Below are positions 27,201-36,125 of a DNA stretch of 64,000 nucleotides, one piece after another. The translations under genes were made by a program, and so were the position numbers. The notes under the pieces were generated by a model. The model saw nothing but the letters and a program-made list of their open reading frames with translations, searched no databases and was not told the DNA's origin. The DNA is from Acidobacteriaceae bacterium (lineage in GTDB: Bacteria; Acidobacteriota; Terriglobia; Terriglobales; Acidobacteriaceae). Positions within the stretch are counted from its first letter, which is position 1. Each line of letters starts with the position of its first letter. The stretch lies in assembly GCA_028283625.1 (NCBI GenBank), contig JAPWKG010000030.1:55097-119096 (forward strand). Direction: 5' to 3'.

Positions 27201-27584
27201 GTTAGCCGAAACAGACACTTCCGTACCAGCGCTCTCAAGAGAAAGATGGATAGCAGCGGTATAAATGCTGCCCTGCGAAACCTGAACATGCTCAAGCTTC
27301 TGAACCGCAAATCCGCTCGCAGTGATCGTCAAGGTGTAGGGATCGAGAGGGAGATCAGAGAAAACGAAATCTCCAGAGCCCGTCGCCTGCATCGTGTGCA
27401 CTAGACCGGTGTGCTCATCTGTGGCCACGACAGTAGCTCCCGGAACGACGGCACCCGAAGGGTCCACAACCGTACCGTTAATACCGCCGCGGAACGTCTG
27501 AGCCCCTGCGCTCATTACGCCCACAAACAAGAAAGAGGAAGACAACAGGGTTCGGACGAAGTACTTCTTCGAGTCAGAACTCAT
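24291..27584 (-). CDS. large TonB-dependent receptor (Oar-like, CarboxypepD_reg domain)
   Basis: 1097 residues from ATG 27584 (AGGAG 10 nt upstream). Signal peptide (about 9-28, ending SAGAQ), a carboxypeptidase-regulatory-like beta domain (about 32-115; GTVVDPSGAVVPGATVVATD), a plug (about 125-245; SMPLDGRDFTQMVAITPG, QIDGVDNND) and an outer-membrane barrel with the closing strand EPFSMQLGGKIIF. Such receptors import large substrates with TonB energy. It has its own promoter overlapping operator D, so it appears to belong to the same regulon as the ABC importer downstream in the map, suggesting that it carries the same substrate across the outer membrane (inference). Confidence 0.92.
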   Translation of the reverse strand: MSSDSKKYFVRTLLSSSFLFVGVMSAGAQTFRGGINGTVVDPSGAVVPGATVVATDEHTGLVHTMQATGSGDFVFSDLPLDPYTLTITASGFAVQKLEHVQVSQGSIYTAAIHLSLESAGTEVSVSANQLALDTTSSTQTTVITSKEVDSMPLDGRDFTQMVAITPGFAGYAIGGGGTGMGALNGTRYDQMNWQIDGVDNNDFYANVPAVNQGGILGIPGVVMPIDAVDQFSVQTQGSAEAGRNPGGVVNLGLKSGGNKFHGTAYYFNRNEAYAKASPFLEDGETKKRNRNYNSGFSFGGPILHDRLFFFGSLETQTFSIGQNGNATEPSYAYQNEAKALLAQAGVAVNPVGQSLLNTLYPAYALTGPASASNYSSSIPQYGHSWNGVLKLDYAINSKNTLSVRGFGGEGNQVAPNGSELAPYYEVGPIHVWNYAVVLNTMISDRWSNQLLAGVNYFNQFFNDNDQNFDVLGTGLVTGSRFPTNAPHIRISGFDKAGIIAPSGRNDITGHLTDTVSYTVGSHAIRFGGEFRRGYVNIFNSGNSTGLFNFTGSQGPWKDDTTYGDNVHALADMLAGRYSTASMAIGDPERWVYANAFNFFAQDSWRVTRNLTLNYGVRYDYQGPLYDNGQDLTTFIPGRGIQTLNNGINSLYPGDWNNFAPRFGFTYQPSEKSGMVIRGGVGLFYDQPIMAAFLNNSTSNSSPLGVEANPGTANPFYTSSLTAGTLSAGTPVFGNSSQTCSVTQPPADPNPDDTTTYVNPCGVFSVDQNMRTPYVINYNLNLEQQLGSKVILQVGYVGNQSRKLLAIRDINQAALQSTGSPSSQTEAYAQQASRPFFKEYPTYSNINQVGTFETANYNSLQTVLKTSNYKGFTTQVVYTWAHTLDEGSNSRSHLPQDSNNIRGDYGNSDQDTRHSFVTLVSYTPPKYNGRAERLMNGWQINSMISLHTGAPFTIYNSTDTSGTDEGAQRVNLIGNPYAGVSRSFNNTTKTATWINSAAFASPANGQFGSMRRNQIYGPGYGDVDLSFYKTTPITQKVAVQIRAEMFNVVNRKNFAPPYNTYGSDGFGTLYDTIGDYSGAPGIGPGEPFSMQLGGKIIF

Positions 27585-27733
27585 ACACTTGGACTCCTGA
27601 AATGGATCAACTACGGGAGAAGAATCAGGTTCAGGCATCGCTGCAAATATTTCCGTCAACGATGAGATACGGGGTCTCCGGAAGGGTGCTCAACACAACA
27701 CGGAAACCAGGGTTGGCAAGTTACGTTGGTTAG

Positions 27734-27761
27734 ATTGTATATCAATCTAACAAAGATGCAA
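27734..27761 (-). promoter_or_regulatory. promoter of the TonB receptor overlapped by operator D
   Basis: On the minus strand TTGCAT (27756-27761) and TACAAT (27734-27739) are separated by 16 bp. Operator D (27736-27752; plus strand TGTATATCAATCTAACA) covers the spacer and part of the -10 box. The surroundings also form a perfect inverted repeat, TTAGATTG (27730-27737) and CAATCTAA (27743-27750). Expected mode: repression. Confidence 0.6.
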
Positions 27762-27845
27762 CCTAAAATTCACGCATTCCGCTTGCGCCGAGAGGATCTT
27801 TCGTGCTTGGGGGCGCGGCAGAGCAAAGTACTGCAACAGGAAGAC

Positions 27846-28766
27846 TTAGTTCTCGTTCGCCAGACGCGGATCCAGGAAGTCCCGGAACCAATCCCCCAAT
27901 AAATTGAAAGAAAGGACGGTGAGCATGATGGCTACACCGGGAAAAACTGCGAGCCACCAGCGACCGGCCAGCAGCTGATCGCGGCTCTCTGCCAGCATGC
28001 CTCCCCAGGTAGGGGTTGTCGTCGGCACGCCAAGCCCGAGAAACGACAAAGCCGCTTCGGACAAGATCACGCTCGCAATATTGAAGGAGCCGATGATGAC
28101 GAGCGGTGAAAGAATGTTCGGCAAAATGCCCGAGAAAAGAATCCCTGGCGTCTTCTGCCCCAGTGCGCGAGCGGCTTCGATGTACTCTTTCTCACGCTGC
28201 AGCATCGTCTGGCCACGGGCAATGCGCGCATAGGTGACCCACTGCCCAATGCCCAGCACAAGGATCAGGTTCATCATGCCGGGTCCTAGGACCAGCATGA
28301 AGATGATGGCCAGCAGAATGAACGGAAACGCAAGCTGAATATCCGCAATGCGCATCAAGGTGTCATCGATCCAACCACCGAAGTAGCCTGCAAGCGTGCC
28401 AAGCATCGTACCGATCACACCGCCGACAAAGACGGACACCAAGCCAACGATCAGAGAGATGCGTGCCCCATAAAGCAAGCGTGCCAAAACGTCACGCCCC
28501 AGCCCGTCCGTGCCCAGAACAAAATAGACATGCCCACGATGCGCGGACGAAAAAGGCGGCTTGAGCCGGGCGATGATGTCCTGCCGGTTTGGGTCATGCG
28601 GAGCGAGCAACGGACCAAATGCCGCTGCAAGGATCAGGACGGTAAGAATAGCAAGCGCCAGCAAAGGCCATTTTGCACGATAAAGGCTCCGCCACATGCG
28701 GCGAGCGGCGCTGCGGCGAACCGGCAACGCAGAAGCGGTCGAAGAAGAACTCGTCATAGTCGTCAT
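27846..28766 (-). CDS. oligopeptide-type ABC importer permease (OppC/DppC-like)
   Basis: 306 residues, inner membrane. An N-terminal helix after a basic segment (LLALAILTVLILAAAFG), the OppC_N motif APHDPN, FVLGTDGLGRDVLARLLYGARISL, five further helices and the EAA loop RALGQKTPGILFSGILPN, which docks on the ATPases. Start overlaps the upstream permease by 4 bp. Last gene of the transporter operon. Confidence 0.95.
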   Translation of the reverse strand: MTTMTSSSSTASALPVRRSAARRMWRSLYRAKWPLLALAILTVLILAAAFGPLLAPHDPNRQDIIARLKPPFSSAHRGHVYFVLGTDGLGRDVLARLLYGARISLIVGLVSVFVGGVIGTMLGTLAGYFGGWIDDTLMRIADIQLAFPFILLAIIFMLVLGPGMMNLILVLGIGQWVTYARIARGQTMLQREKEYIEAARALGQKTPGILFSGILPNILSPLVIIGSFNIASVILSEAALSFLGLGVPTTTPTWGGMLAESRDQLLAGRWWLAVFPGVAIMLTVLSFNLLGDWFRDFLDPRLANEN

Positions 28767-29743
28767 GAGTGCAACCGGATGCGCGGATCAAGCTGTGCGT
28801 ACAGCAGATCAACGGCTAGGTTCAAAACCAGGAAGGTGACAGAGAACAGGATGACCGCGGCCTGTACCAGAGGAATATCCCGATGATTGATCGCGTTGAA
28901 AACGAGACGTCCAACGCCGGGCCAGGAGAAGATCGTCTCGACAACAACGACACCGCTGAGCAGAAAGCCCATCTCCAGGCCAAGCATCGTCACTACGGGC
29001 AACATCGCGTTCCGCATGGCATGATAGCCCACCACGCGCAACTCACTTAGCCCCTTCGAGCGTGCCGTACGCACATAATCCTGCGAGAGCACTTCCAGCA
29101 TCGACGAACGCACCAGCCGCGTGGTGCGTGCCAGCGTGAAGAAGGCGATCGTCATGCCCGGCATAATCAGGTAAGGGATCGCGTGGGGAATATTTGCAAT
29201 TCCCCCGGCGATATCCCCCGCGAAGATGGGATCGAGCACCGGCACACGGCCGGAGATAGGCAGCCAGCGCAGACCAAGCCCTACGGCAAGAATCAGCATG
29301 ATGCCCAGCCAGAAACTGGGAATGGATTGCCCCACCATCGCAAAGAGCATGATGCCACCATCTACAGGCGTGCCTCTGCGCATTGCCGCCATAACACCAA
29401 GCGGAATCGCCAGCACCAGCGCAACCACCAACGCGAAAAGTGTTAGCTCAAGCGTAGCCGGGAAGTGGCGCAGTACAACATCCACTGCGGGCGTACGATA
29501 CGTGAGCGAAGTCCCCATATCGCCATGCAGAATGCCTTCGGCAAAATGAAGATACTGCACAGGAAGAGGCTGATCGAAACCAAGTGCAGCGCGCGTTGCG
29601 GCAATTTCGGCATCGCTTGCATGCTCGTTCACATACAGATACGTGGGGTCGCCGCCCATATGCATGGCCAGAAACGTCACCAGCGTTACGCCGAAGATCA
29701 CAAGCACGCTTTGCAGCAGCCTGCGGATCATGAAACGAATCAT
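28763..29743 (-). CDS. oligopeptide-type ABC importer permease (OppB/DppB-like)
   Basis: 326 residues, six membrane helices. N-terminal MIRRLLQSVLVIFGVTLVTF, MGTSLTYRTPAVDVVLRHFPATLEL and the EAA loop ARSKGLSELRVVGYHAMRN are family hallmarks. Forms the channel with the OppC-like permease. The binding-protein gene ends 33 bp upstream. Confidence 0.95.
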   Translation of the reverse strand: MIRFMIRRLLQSVLVIFGVTLVTFLAMHMGGDPTYLYVNEHASDAEIAATRAALGFDQPLPVQYLHFAEGILHGDMGTSLTYRTPAVDVVLRHFPATLELTLFALVVALVLAIPLGVMAAMRRGTPVDGGIMLFAMVGQSIPSFWLGIMLILAVGLGLRWLPISGRVPVLDPIFAGDIAGGIANIPHAIPYLIMPGMTIAFFTLARTTRLVRSSMLEVLSQDYVRTARSKGLSELRVVGYHAMRNAMLPVVTMLGLEMGFLLSGVVVVETIFSWPGVGRLVFNAINHRDIPLVQAAVILFSVTFLVLNLAVDLLYAQLDPRIRLHS

Positions 29744-29776
29744 CGTGCGACACTCCTTCTCTGAATCTGTTTGGCT

Positions 29777-31384
29777 CTAGTAAAGCGAGATAAACTCATC
29801 GGCCCTCGGTGTCCAGTGGACTCGGTTGCTCACGCCATAAACATCGGGCTGAAAGTACAACATCAGCCAGGGAGCACCTTCATGAAACTCCCGCAGCATG
29901 CCATTCATAATTTCCTGTTGCTGCGCTGGATCCTTCGTCTGCTCCAGGTCTTTCCAGGCCGCAAAGAACAAGCCGTCATGCCAACTGGTGTAGTTGGTTC
30001 CCGAGTCCTGTGTGGACAGGTCGCTCATGTCGTAAAGGGCGCTCCAGGTTGAGCCTCCCGTTCCGAGCAAGAACAACGGTCCCGCTTCATGCTGACGAGT
30101 GAGCAGCACATATACGGAGAGATCCAACAGATCTACCTCGGTTTCGACGCCTATATCTGTCAGATACTGACCAATCGCCTGCGCCACATTGCCATCGCCA
30201 TAGAGAGTGCGCGGTGCCTGCAACTTCAGATGGAAACGAACTCCATCCTTGCCACGCGGGTAGCCGGCTGCGTCCAGAAGCTTCTCTGCGCGATCAGGAT
30301 CAAACGGAGTTGGAGCAATCCCGGAGTGATCATTGCGCGGTACCACCAGCGTCGCCGCACGCGAGCATGGAGTGCGCAACAGCGCTTCACAAATTGTGGG
30401 CACATCGATGGCGTATTGCAGCGCCTGCCTTACGCGCGGATCCTGTATCGCTTTGCCGCCATCGGTATCAGCGAACTTCTTGCGCATATTGAACCCGACG
30501 TAGACCCGGCGCGTGCTTGTCACCGTTTCAACCTTTGCCGTCTCACTATTCCTGATCGCATCGATCTGATCGGGTGGCACCTGCGTGATGAGATCCACAT
30601 CGCCAGCCAGCAGCTCTGCCGTACGCGTGGAGCCTTCAGGAATAACCCGCCAAACAACGCGCTCATAGCGTGTCTGGCGAAGCTTGAAATGAGGATTCCG
30701 CTCCAGAACGATCCGGTCATCGTGCACCCACTCTGCAAGGCGATACGGACCCGTTGCGCTGGGATGCGTCGATGCTTCACGCAACGACATATGCTCATAC
30801 GGCTGACGGCACATCACCAGCATCTCGCTAATCAGACCAATTGCAATCGGGTTGTACTTTGCCGTGTGGATCGAAACGGTCAAGGGGTCAATCACATGCG
30901 AGCCTTCATACCCGATCGACGGGATAAGAAAGCCCGATGCGTTCCCAGTGAAGTGATTGCGCGGATTCGCCGCACGATCGAAGGAGTAAGCAACATCGCT
31001 CGCCGTGAGCGGCGAGCCATCTTCGCACGCAAGCCCAGGGCGAAGCTTGAAGGTAATGTCTCGTCCATCGTCCGAGTACTGGTAGGACTCTGCAAGGAAT
31101 GGCTGCAGTTCCCCCTGCGGAGAAACGTCATACAACGTCCCGAAGAGCATACGCGCAACATTCAGGGTGTCTGCAGACCCAACGTCAGAAGGATCAAGCG
31201 TGTCAGCATCGTTTGCCTGAGCGATGACAATCGTATTGGCATCCGCAGTAAACTGCACCACCTGTCCGCTGTGTGCAACATGCTTGCGACGCACACCGGC
31301 GAGCCACATGAGTGCGACCAGCGCCAGAAACACGCTAACCAACGCCGTGATGCGCCTTCTCCGTTTGCGTTCTATGTACGACAA
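29777..31384 (-). CDS. membrane-anchored family 5 solute-binding protein of the ABC importer
   Basis: About 535 residues. Highly basic N-terminus (ERKRRRR) and one helix (ITALVSVFLALVALMWLAG) anchor it; there is no lipobox. The binding domain has DADTLDPSDVGSADT, ITFKLRPGLACEDGSPLTASDVAYSFDRA, ATGPYRLAEW and the C-terminal HEGAPWLMLYFQPDVYG. No ATG is suitable: TTG 31384 has AGGAA 8 nt upstream and is preferred to TTG 31426. It determines substrate choice for the importer and is paralogous to the orphan at 7151-8872. Peptides are the usual ligands, but ligand identity cannot be read. Confidence 0.92.
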   Translation of the reverse strand: MSYIERKRRRRITALVSVFLALVALMWLAGVRRKHVAHSGQVVQFTADANTIVIAQANDADTLDPSDVGSADTLNVARMLFGTLYDVSPQGELQPFLAESYQYSDDGRDITFKLRPGLACEDGSPLTASDVAYSFDRAANPRNHFTGNASGFLIPSIGYEGSHVIDPLTVSIHTAKYNPIAIGLISEMLVMCRQPYEHMSLREASTHPSATGPYRLAEWVHDDRIVLERNPHFKLRQTRYERVVWRVIPEGSTRTAELLAGDVDLITQVPPDQIDAIRNSETAKVETVTSTRRVYVGFNMRKKFADTDGGKAIQDPRVRQALQYAIDVPTICEALLRTPCSRAATLVVPRNDHSGIAPTPFDPDRAEKLLDAAGYPRGKDGVRFHLKLQAPRTLYGDGNVAQAIGQYLTDIGVETEVDLLDLSVYVLLTRQHEAGPLFLLGTGGSTWSALYDMSDLSTQDSGTNYTSWHDGLFFAAWKDLEQTKDPAQQQEIMNGMLREFHEGAPWLMLYFQPDVYGVSNRVHWTPRADEFISLY

Positions 31385-31426
31385 GCCTGAGGTTCCTGTT
31401 CTTTCTCGAATTCGGTAATGCAACAA

Positions 31427-32404
31427 CTAGCGATGATGGCAAGCCTTGAAGTGTGCCGGGGCAATCTCCACCAGCGGCGGAACCTCGTGCGCGCACAACT
31501 CCGTGGCCGCAGGGCAACGCGTGCGGAAGACGCAACCGGAGGGCGGATTGAGTGGGCTGGGAATATCCCCCTCCAAGAGAACGAGATTCCGTTTGACTGT
31601 CGGATCCGGCACAGGCACTGCGGAGAGTAACGCTTCGGTATATGGATGCCGCGGATTTACGTAGAGATCACGTCCGCGCGCTACCTCCATAATCCGCCCC
31701 AGATAAAGCACAATCACACGATCGCTGATGTACTCCACAACACTGAGATCATGCGCGATGAACAGCATGGAAAGCTGCATCTCACGCTGCAAGTCCTGCA
31801 GGAGATTGACCACCTGCGCCTGCACGGAGACGTCCAGCGCGGAAACAGGCTCGTCAGCGACCAGAAAGCGAGGGCGCAGGGATACCGCACGCGCAATGCC
31901 GATACGCTGGCGCTGACCGCCGGAAAACTCATGCGGGTAGCGCGCAAGATGCGCCGAGGAAAGCCCCACACGCTCCAGCAACGAAACCACAACCTCGCGC
32001 AGATCCTTGCGCTTAGGCTCGTGAATTCGCAACGCCTGCGTCAGAATCTGCTCCACCGTCATGCGTGGGTTAAGACTTGCAAACGGATCCTGAAATACGA
32101 TCTGCATCTCTTTGCGCAGACCACGCAGTTCAGACTCGTTCAGAGTAGTAATCTCGCGCCCATCGAATCGCACCGATCCGGAGGTGGGCTCGACAAGGCG
32201 CAAAACACTGCGACCGATTGTTGTCTTGCCCGAGCCGGACTCGCCGACAAGCCCTACTATCTCACCCGCTCCAACGTGAAAGCTGACATCTTCAACAGCC
32301 TTCACCACGGGTGCGTTCCGCGAGAACAGCCCTTTCCCTGTCGGAAAGTGCTTGCACAGTGAATTCACTTCAAGCAGCGGAGTTGCTGCTCCTGCTTCGA
32401 TCAT
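31427..32404 (-). CDS. oligopeptide-type ABC importer ATPase (OppF/DppF-like)
   Basis: 325 residues. Walker A GESGSGKTT, Q-loop region QIVFQDPFASLNPRMTV, signature FSGGQRQR, Walker B FLVADEPVSALD, His switch IAHDLS, and the C-terminal oligopeptide-transporter extension with the Cys motif FRTRCPAATELC. Starts inside the end of the OppD-like gene (ATGA overlap). Confidence 0.96.
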   Translation of the reverse strand: MIEAGAATPLLEVNSLCKHFPTGKGLFSRNAPVVKAVEDVSFHVGAGEIVGLVGESGSGKTTIGRSVLRLVEPTSGSVRFDGREITTLNESELRGLRKEMQIVFQDPFASLNPRMTVEQILTQALRIHEPKRKDLREVVVSLLERVGLSSAHLARYPHEFSGGQRQRIGIARAVSLRPRFLVADEPVSALDVSVQAQVVNLLQDLQREMQLSMLFIAHDLSVVEYISDRVIVLYLGRIMEVARGRDLYVNPRHPYTEALLSAVPVPDPTVKRNLVLLEGDIPSPLNPPSGCVFRTRCPAATELCAHEVPPLVEIAPAHFKACHHR

Positions 32405-33444
32405 GAAGCCACCTCAAGCTGCACCAGCTCCTGCCAGCGACAACAACGCACGACGTGAGACTCTCCAGCCGGTTCCAGCACCGGGGCCTGTGCACGGCAC
32501 GCGTCCGTAACGAAGTCACAACGCGGATGGAAGGTACACCCGCTGGGAAGATGCAGAGGGCTCGGCACGTTGCCACGAATCGCTTCCAGCTTTTGCTGAT
32601 GCACCGCAGCGCGATCGACACGCGGGATGGAGCGCAACAACCCACGCGTGTAAGGCATGCGCGGGTTGGCAAAGATCTCGTGCACAGGAGCAGCTTCCAC
32701 GGCACGGCCTGCATACATTACAACGACACGATCTGCCATTTCGGCGACAACACCAAGATCATGCGTGATGAAGAGAATCGCCATCCCCATCTCCTGCTGC
32801 AATGTGCGCATCAGCGAAAGAATCTGCGCCTGAATGGTCACATCAAGTGCCGTGGTCGGCTCATCGGCGATCAGGAGCTTTGGCTTGCAGGCCAGCGCCA
32901 TCGCAATCATGACGCGCTGGCGCATGCCACCGGACATCTGATGCGGATAAGCGGTTGCGCGCTTGGCGGGATCGGGGATGCGCACCATGGAGAGGATCTC
33001 CACCGTGCGATCCCAGGCGGCTTTAGGCGAAAGCTTTTCATGCACTTCAAGCCGCTCGGCAATTTGCTCTCCGACGCGAAATACCGGATTGAGGCTGGTC
33101 ATCGGCTCCTGAAAGATCATGCCGATTTCCGTGCCGCGCATACGCAACATGCCAGACTCAGGCACCTGCAAAAGGTCGCGACCTTCGAAGAGAAGCTCAC
33201 CGCTTAGCTCACGATGCCTGGATTTAGGCAAAAGCCCCATGACCGCAAGCGAGGTCACAGATTTGCCCGATCCCGACTCGCCTACGACGGCAAGCGTCTC
33301 GCCGCGATTGACGTGGAAGCTCACATCGTCAACCGCGGTCACCATCCCCGCATCCGTGCGAAAGCGAACGCGAAGATTGCGGACATCGAGAAGTGGGGCT
33401 GCATGTTGCATAGGAACCACCGGTGAGGACACTGTGGCTTTCAT
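32401..33444 (-). CDS. oligopeptide-type ABC importer ATPase (OppD/DppD-like)
   Basis: 347 residues from ATG 33444 (AAAGGAG 7 nt upstream). Walker [23 protein letters not shown], signature MSGGMRQR, Walker [19 protein letters not shown] and the C-terminal [12 protein letters not shown] motif. It is the first transporter gene, placed 43 bp after the M32 carboxypeptidase, which ties peptide hydrolysis to import. Confidence 0.96.
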   Translation of the reverse strand: MKATVSSPVVPMQHAAPLLDVRNLRVRFRTDAGMVTAVDDVSFHVNRGETLAVVGESGSGKSVTSLAVMGLLPKSRHRELSGELLFEGRDLLQVPESGMLRMRGTEIGMIFQEPMTSLNPVFRVGEQIAERLEVHEKLSPKAAWDRTVEILSMVRIPDPAKRATAYPHQMSGGMRQRVMIAMALACKPKLLIADEPTTALDVTIQAQILSLMRTLQQEMGMAILFITHDLGVVAEMADRVVVMYAGRAVEAAPVHEIFANPRMPYTRGLLRSIPRVDRAAVHQQKLEAIRGNVPSPLHLPSGCTFHPRCDFVTDACRAQAPVLEPAGESHVVRCCRWQELVQLEVAS

Positions 33445-33487
33445 GCGGAGCTCCTTTCTTTTAAGGACGCGCTGCCTTTGAATCCGT

Positions 33488-35026
33488 TTAGGGCTTGAGG
33501 GCACCCAGCTCATACAGGCTGGTGTACTTCCCGGTAAGATACTCGATATACGGCTCAGGATCGAGCGTGCGACCTGTGGACTTCACCAGCAACTCGTCGC
33601 GCGAGAAGCGGCGACCGTGCTGATAAATCTCCTGCTGCAGCCAGTGACGCAGCGGCGCATAATTCCCTTCAGACAATGCAGGCTCAATGTTGCTATCCAC
33701 CGTAACGGCTGTCTTGTACAACTGCGCAGCCATGACATTCCCAATGGTGTAGTTGCAGAAGGTACCGATCTGGCCTGTCGACCAGTGCGTATCCTGCAGA
33801 ACACCGAGACGATTGTTCGGGACATCGAGTCCGAGATCCTTCTTCACCTCAGCGTTCCAACGCTCCGGAAGATCCTTCACCTTTAGCGAACCATCGATCA
33901 AATCACGCTCGATCTCGGTACGGAAGATGATGTGGAAGTCGTAGGTCAACTCATCGGCTTCCACGCGAATCAGGCCAGGCTCAACACGATTTACGGCGCG
34001 GTGGAACGCAGACACATCGATATCGCTCAGTTGATCCGGGAAGTGTGCCTTCAGCGCAGGGTAGTGCAGATCCCAGAACGCTTTGCTGCGGCCGATGTGG
34101 TTTTCCCACAGGCGCGACTGGCTTTCATGAGCGCCGTAGCTTACGCCGCCGACGGCGTACATGCCGGGCATATCCGTAGCCAACGGGGTGCGCGTGTAAG
34201 CAGGATCAACACCCTGCTCATAGAGCGCGTGGCCGGCTTCATGCAGCGTGCCAAAGAGAGATGCAGGCAGATAGTTGCGCTTGTAGCGCGTGGTGATACG
34301 AACATCTTCGCGCGTGAAGGAGATTTCAAACGGATGGATCGTCGTGTCTAGGCGGCCGCGGCGAAGATCATAGCCAAAGACCTCAGCCATCTGCAGACCG
34401 AAGTCACGCTGCTGCTGCTCGGGGTAATCGCGCTCTAGAAAATCCCAGCGCAGCTGCGGCTTCTGCTGAATCGCACGAAGCACAGGCAACATCGCCTCAC
34501 GCAGGCGGCCGAAGAGCTTATTGAGTGAGACAACGGTTTCGCCGGGCTCGAAGAGCGAGAGGAGAGCGTCGTACGGATGCGCTTCGTAACCGATCGCATC
34601 AGCTACCTGACGGGCGATGTTGACAACCTTTTCCAGGTAGGGGGCAAAGTCCTCGAAGCGATCCTCGGCACGAGCCTTCGCCCAGGCAGCGCGCGAAACC
34701 TCACGCACAGCGACACGCTCGGCCTGCAAGGCCGCGGGAATCCGCTTGTGCATCTCGATGGCATAGCGTGTCTGCTCCAGCGCGCGACGTTCAGCGGAGT
34801 CTTCCGCCAGATCACGCGTGCTGCGCTCAGCCTTTTCCAGAAGGCGCAGAGTTTCGTCTGAAAGCAACGTCGTACGAGCCAGAGTCATGAGCGTCGCGAT
34901 CTGCTGACCGCGCACTTCCACTGCGCCTGAAGGCATCATGGTACGCGCATCCCAGCTCAACAACGATGCTGAGCTCAGCAGATCATTGACCGTGCCCATC
35001 TGTCCGAGAAATTCCGAGTAACTCAC
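33488..35026 (-). CDS. M32-family metallocarboxypeptidase (Taq-type)
   Basis: 512 residues. Zn site HEAGH (in GTLHEAGHALYEQG), the M32 motif HESQSRLWENHIGRS, SFTREDVRITTRY and DEL/HIIFRTEIERDLI are all present. No signal peptide, so a cytoplasmic enzyme removing C-terminal residues from peptides. GTG start at 35026 with AGGAAAGGGAAG upstream. Its place in front of the importer ATPases indicates processing of what is imported. Confidence 0.94.
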   Translation of the reverse strand: MSYSEFLGQMGTVNDLLSSASLLSWDARTMMPSGAVEVRGQQIATLMTLARTTLLSDETLRLLEKAERSTRDLAEDSAERRALEQTRYAIEMHKRIPAALQAERVAVREVSRAAWAKARAEDRFEDFAPYLEKVVNIARQVADAIGYEAHPYDALLSLFEPGETVVSLNKLFGRLREAMLPVLRAIQQKPQLRWDFLERDYPEQQQRDFGLQMAEVFGYDLRRGRLDTTIHPFEISFTREDVRITTRYKRNYLPASLFGTLHEAGHALYEQGVDPAYTRTPLATDMPGMYAVGGVSYGAHESQSRLWENHIGRSKAFWDLHYPALKAHFPDQLSDIDVSAFHRAVNRVEPGLIRVEADELTYDFHIIFRTEIERDLIDGSLKVKDLPERWNAEVKKDLGLDVPNNRLGVLQDTHWSTGQIGTFCNYTIGNVMAAQLYKTAVTVDSNIEPALSEGNYAPLRHWLQQEIYQHGRRFSRDELLVKSTGRTLDPEPYIEYLTGKYTSLYELGALKP

Positions 35027-35046
35027 TTCGCTTCCCTTTCCTGTCT

Positions 35047-36120
35047 CTATGCCTTGGTCGCAAGCGGACGAATGCCCAGCTGCGATGCCAGCGTTGCAAA
35101 CTCTTCTAGGACGTACTCCGGCAGCGGAACACCGTGAGTACGCTTCTCCTGCTCGCGCCGTGCTTCCAGCTCACCGGGCAACAAGACCTCTGTGAAGCCG
35201 GGGCGCAACTTACTGGCGCGAATCATCTCTGCAAAGCGCGCCATGCGCGCGCGGAACTCTTCAAGCGGCATGAACCACTCGATATCGAAGGCGAGGAAGG
35301 TGTGCGAGACCGAGGTGCGCGCCGGATTGCTGTAAGGATCCAACCCGAAGACTCCTCCGGAAAGCACACCGGTCATCACGTCGGTCATCAACGAAAGCCC
35401 GTATCCCTTGTACTGCCCGATACCGAGCAACGCTCCAGCCATAGCTGCGGTCGGGTCAGTTGTCTCTTCGCCTTCAGGCGTCAGAGCCCAGTCGATCGGC
35501 ATCTGCTTGCCTTCGCGCTCGTGCCAACGCATCATGCCCTTGCCTGCCGTGGTCAACGCGATGTCGAGCACCACAGGAAAGCCGTTGCCACCAGGAGCTG
35601 CGATCGCCCAGGGGTTCGTGCCGACCACCGGAGTTGCTCCGCCCCAGGCGGCCATCTCAGGACCTGCGTTGGTAAACGCAATCCCCACACAGCCGTTACG
35701 CTCAGCCTCTGCCGCGTGCACAGCGGAAGAGCCATAGTGCGTGCCACCGCGAACGATGACGCAACCGACGCCGCAGACCTTGGCCTTTTCAACTGCGAGC
35801 CTCATCGCCCTCAGACCGACAAGACTGCCCATGCCGTTGTGTGCGTCCACCAAAGCGAGTGCCGGGCTTTCCTTCAGCACTTCAAAGGGAGCGCCCACGG
35901 TGATCAGCTTCTCAGCGAGGCGCTTGCGGTAGTTCACCAAACGGCGAACGCCCTGGCCCTGGCCCTGATGGAAGCGCAGTTCGCTGTAGATCAGCGCCTC
36001 GGCGGTGGCGTTGGCTTCGTCCGCGGTGATGCCCATGGCCAGAAGAGCCTCGCGCGTAAAGCGACGCAGCTCCTCCAGCTCAATGCGCACGACCGGAATT
36101 TCGTTCTGCGGCTCAGCCAT
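35047..36120 (-). CDS. Ldh2-family NAD(P)-dependent dehydrogenase (malate/ureidoglycolate dehydrogenase type)
   Basis: 357 residues. The family motifs LIYSELRFHQGQGQGVRRL, GTHYGSSAVHAAEAERNGCVGIAFTNA (cofactor and catalytic His region), GTNPWAIAAPGG, VLDIALTTAGKGM and KGYGLSLMTDVMTGVLSGG are clear. The family oxidises 2-hydroxy-acids such as malate, sulfolactate, ureidoglycolate (AllD) or 2,3-diketogulonate (YiaK). With AllA-like and PAL-like lyases nearby, a 2-hydroxy-glycine-type substrate is attractive but unproven. Confidence 0.9.
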   Translation of the reverse strand: MAEPQNEIPVVRIELEELRRFTREALLAMGITADEANATAEALIYSELRFHQGQGQGVRRLVNYRKRLAEKLITVGAPFEVLKESPALALVDAHNGMGSLVGLRAMRLAVEKAKVCGVGCVIVRGGTHYGSSAVHAAEAERNGCVGIAFTNAGPEMAAWGGATPVVGTNPWAIAAPGGNGFPVVLDIALTTAGKGMMRWHEREGKQMPIDWALTPEGEETTDPTAAMAGALLGIGQYKGYGLSLMTDVMTGVLSGGVFGLDPYSNPARTSVSHTFLAFDIEWFMPLEEFRARMARFAEMIRASKLRPGFTEVLLPGELEARREQEKRTHGVPLPEYVLEEFATLASQLGIRPLATKA

Positions 36121-36125
36121 CTTCG

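Noticed and set aside
30089..31390. 433-codon plus-strand frame over the binding-protein gene
   Set aside because: The minus strand carries an unmistakable family 5 binding protein inside an Opp operon; the plus-strand product shows no motif.
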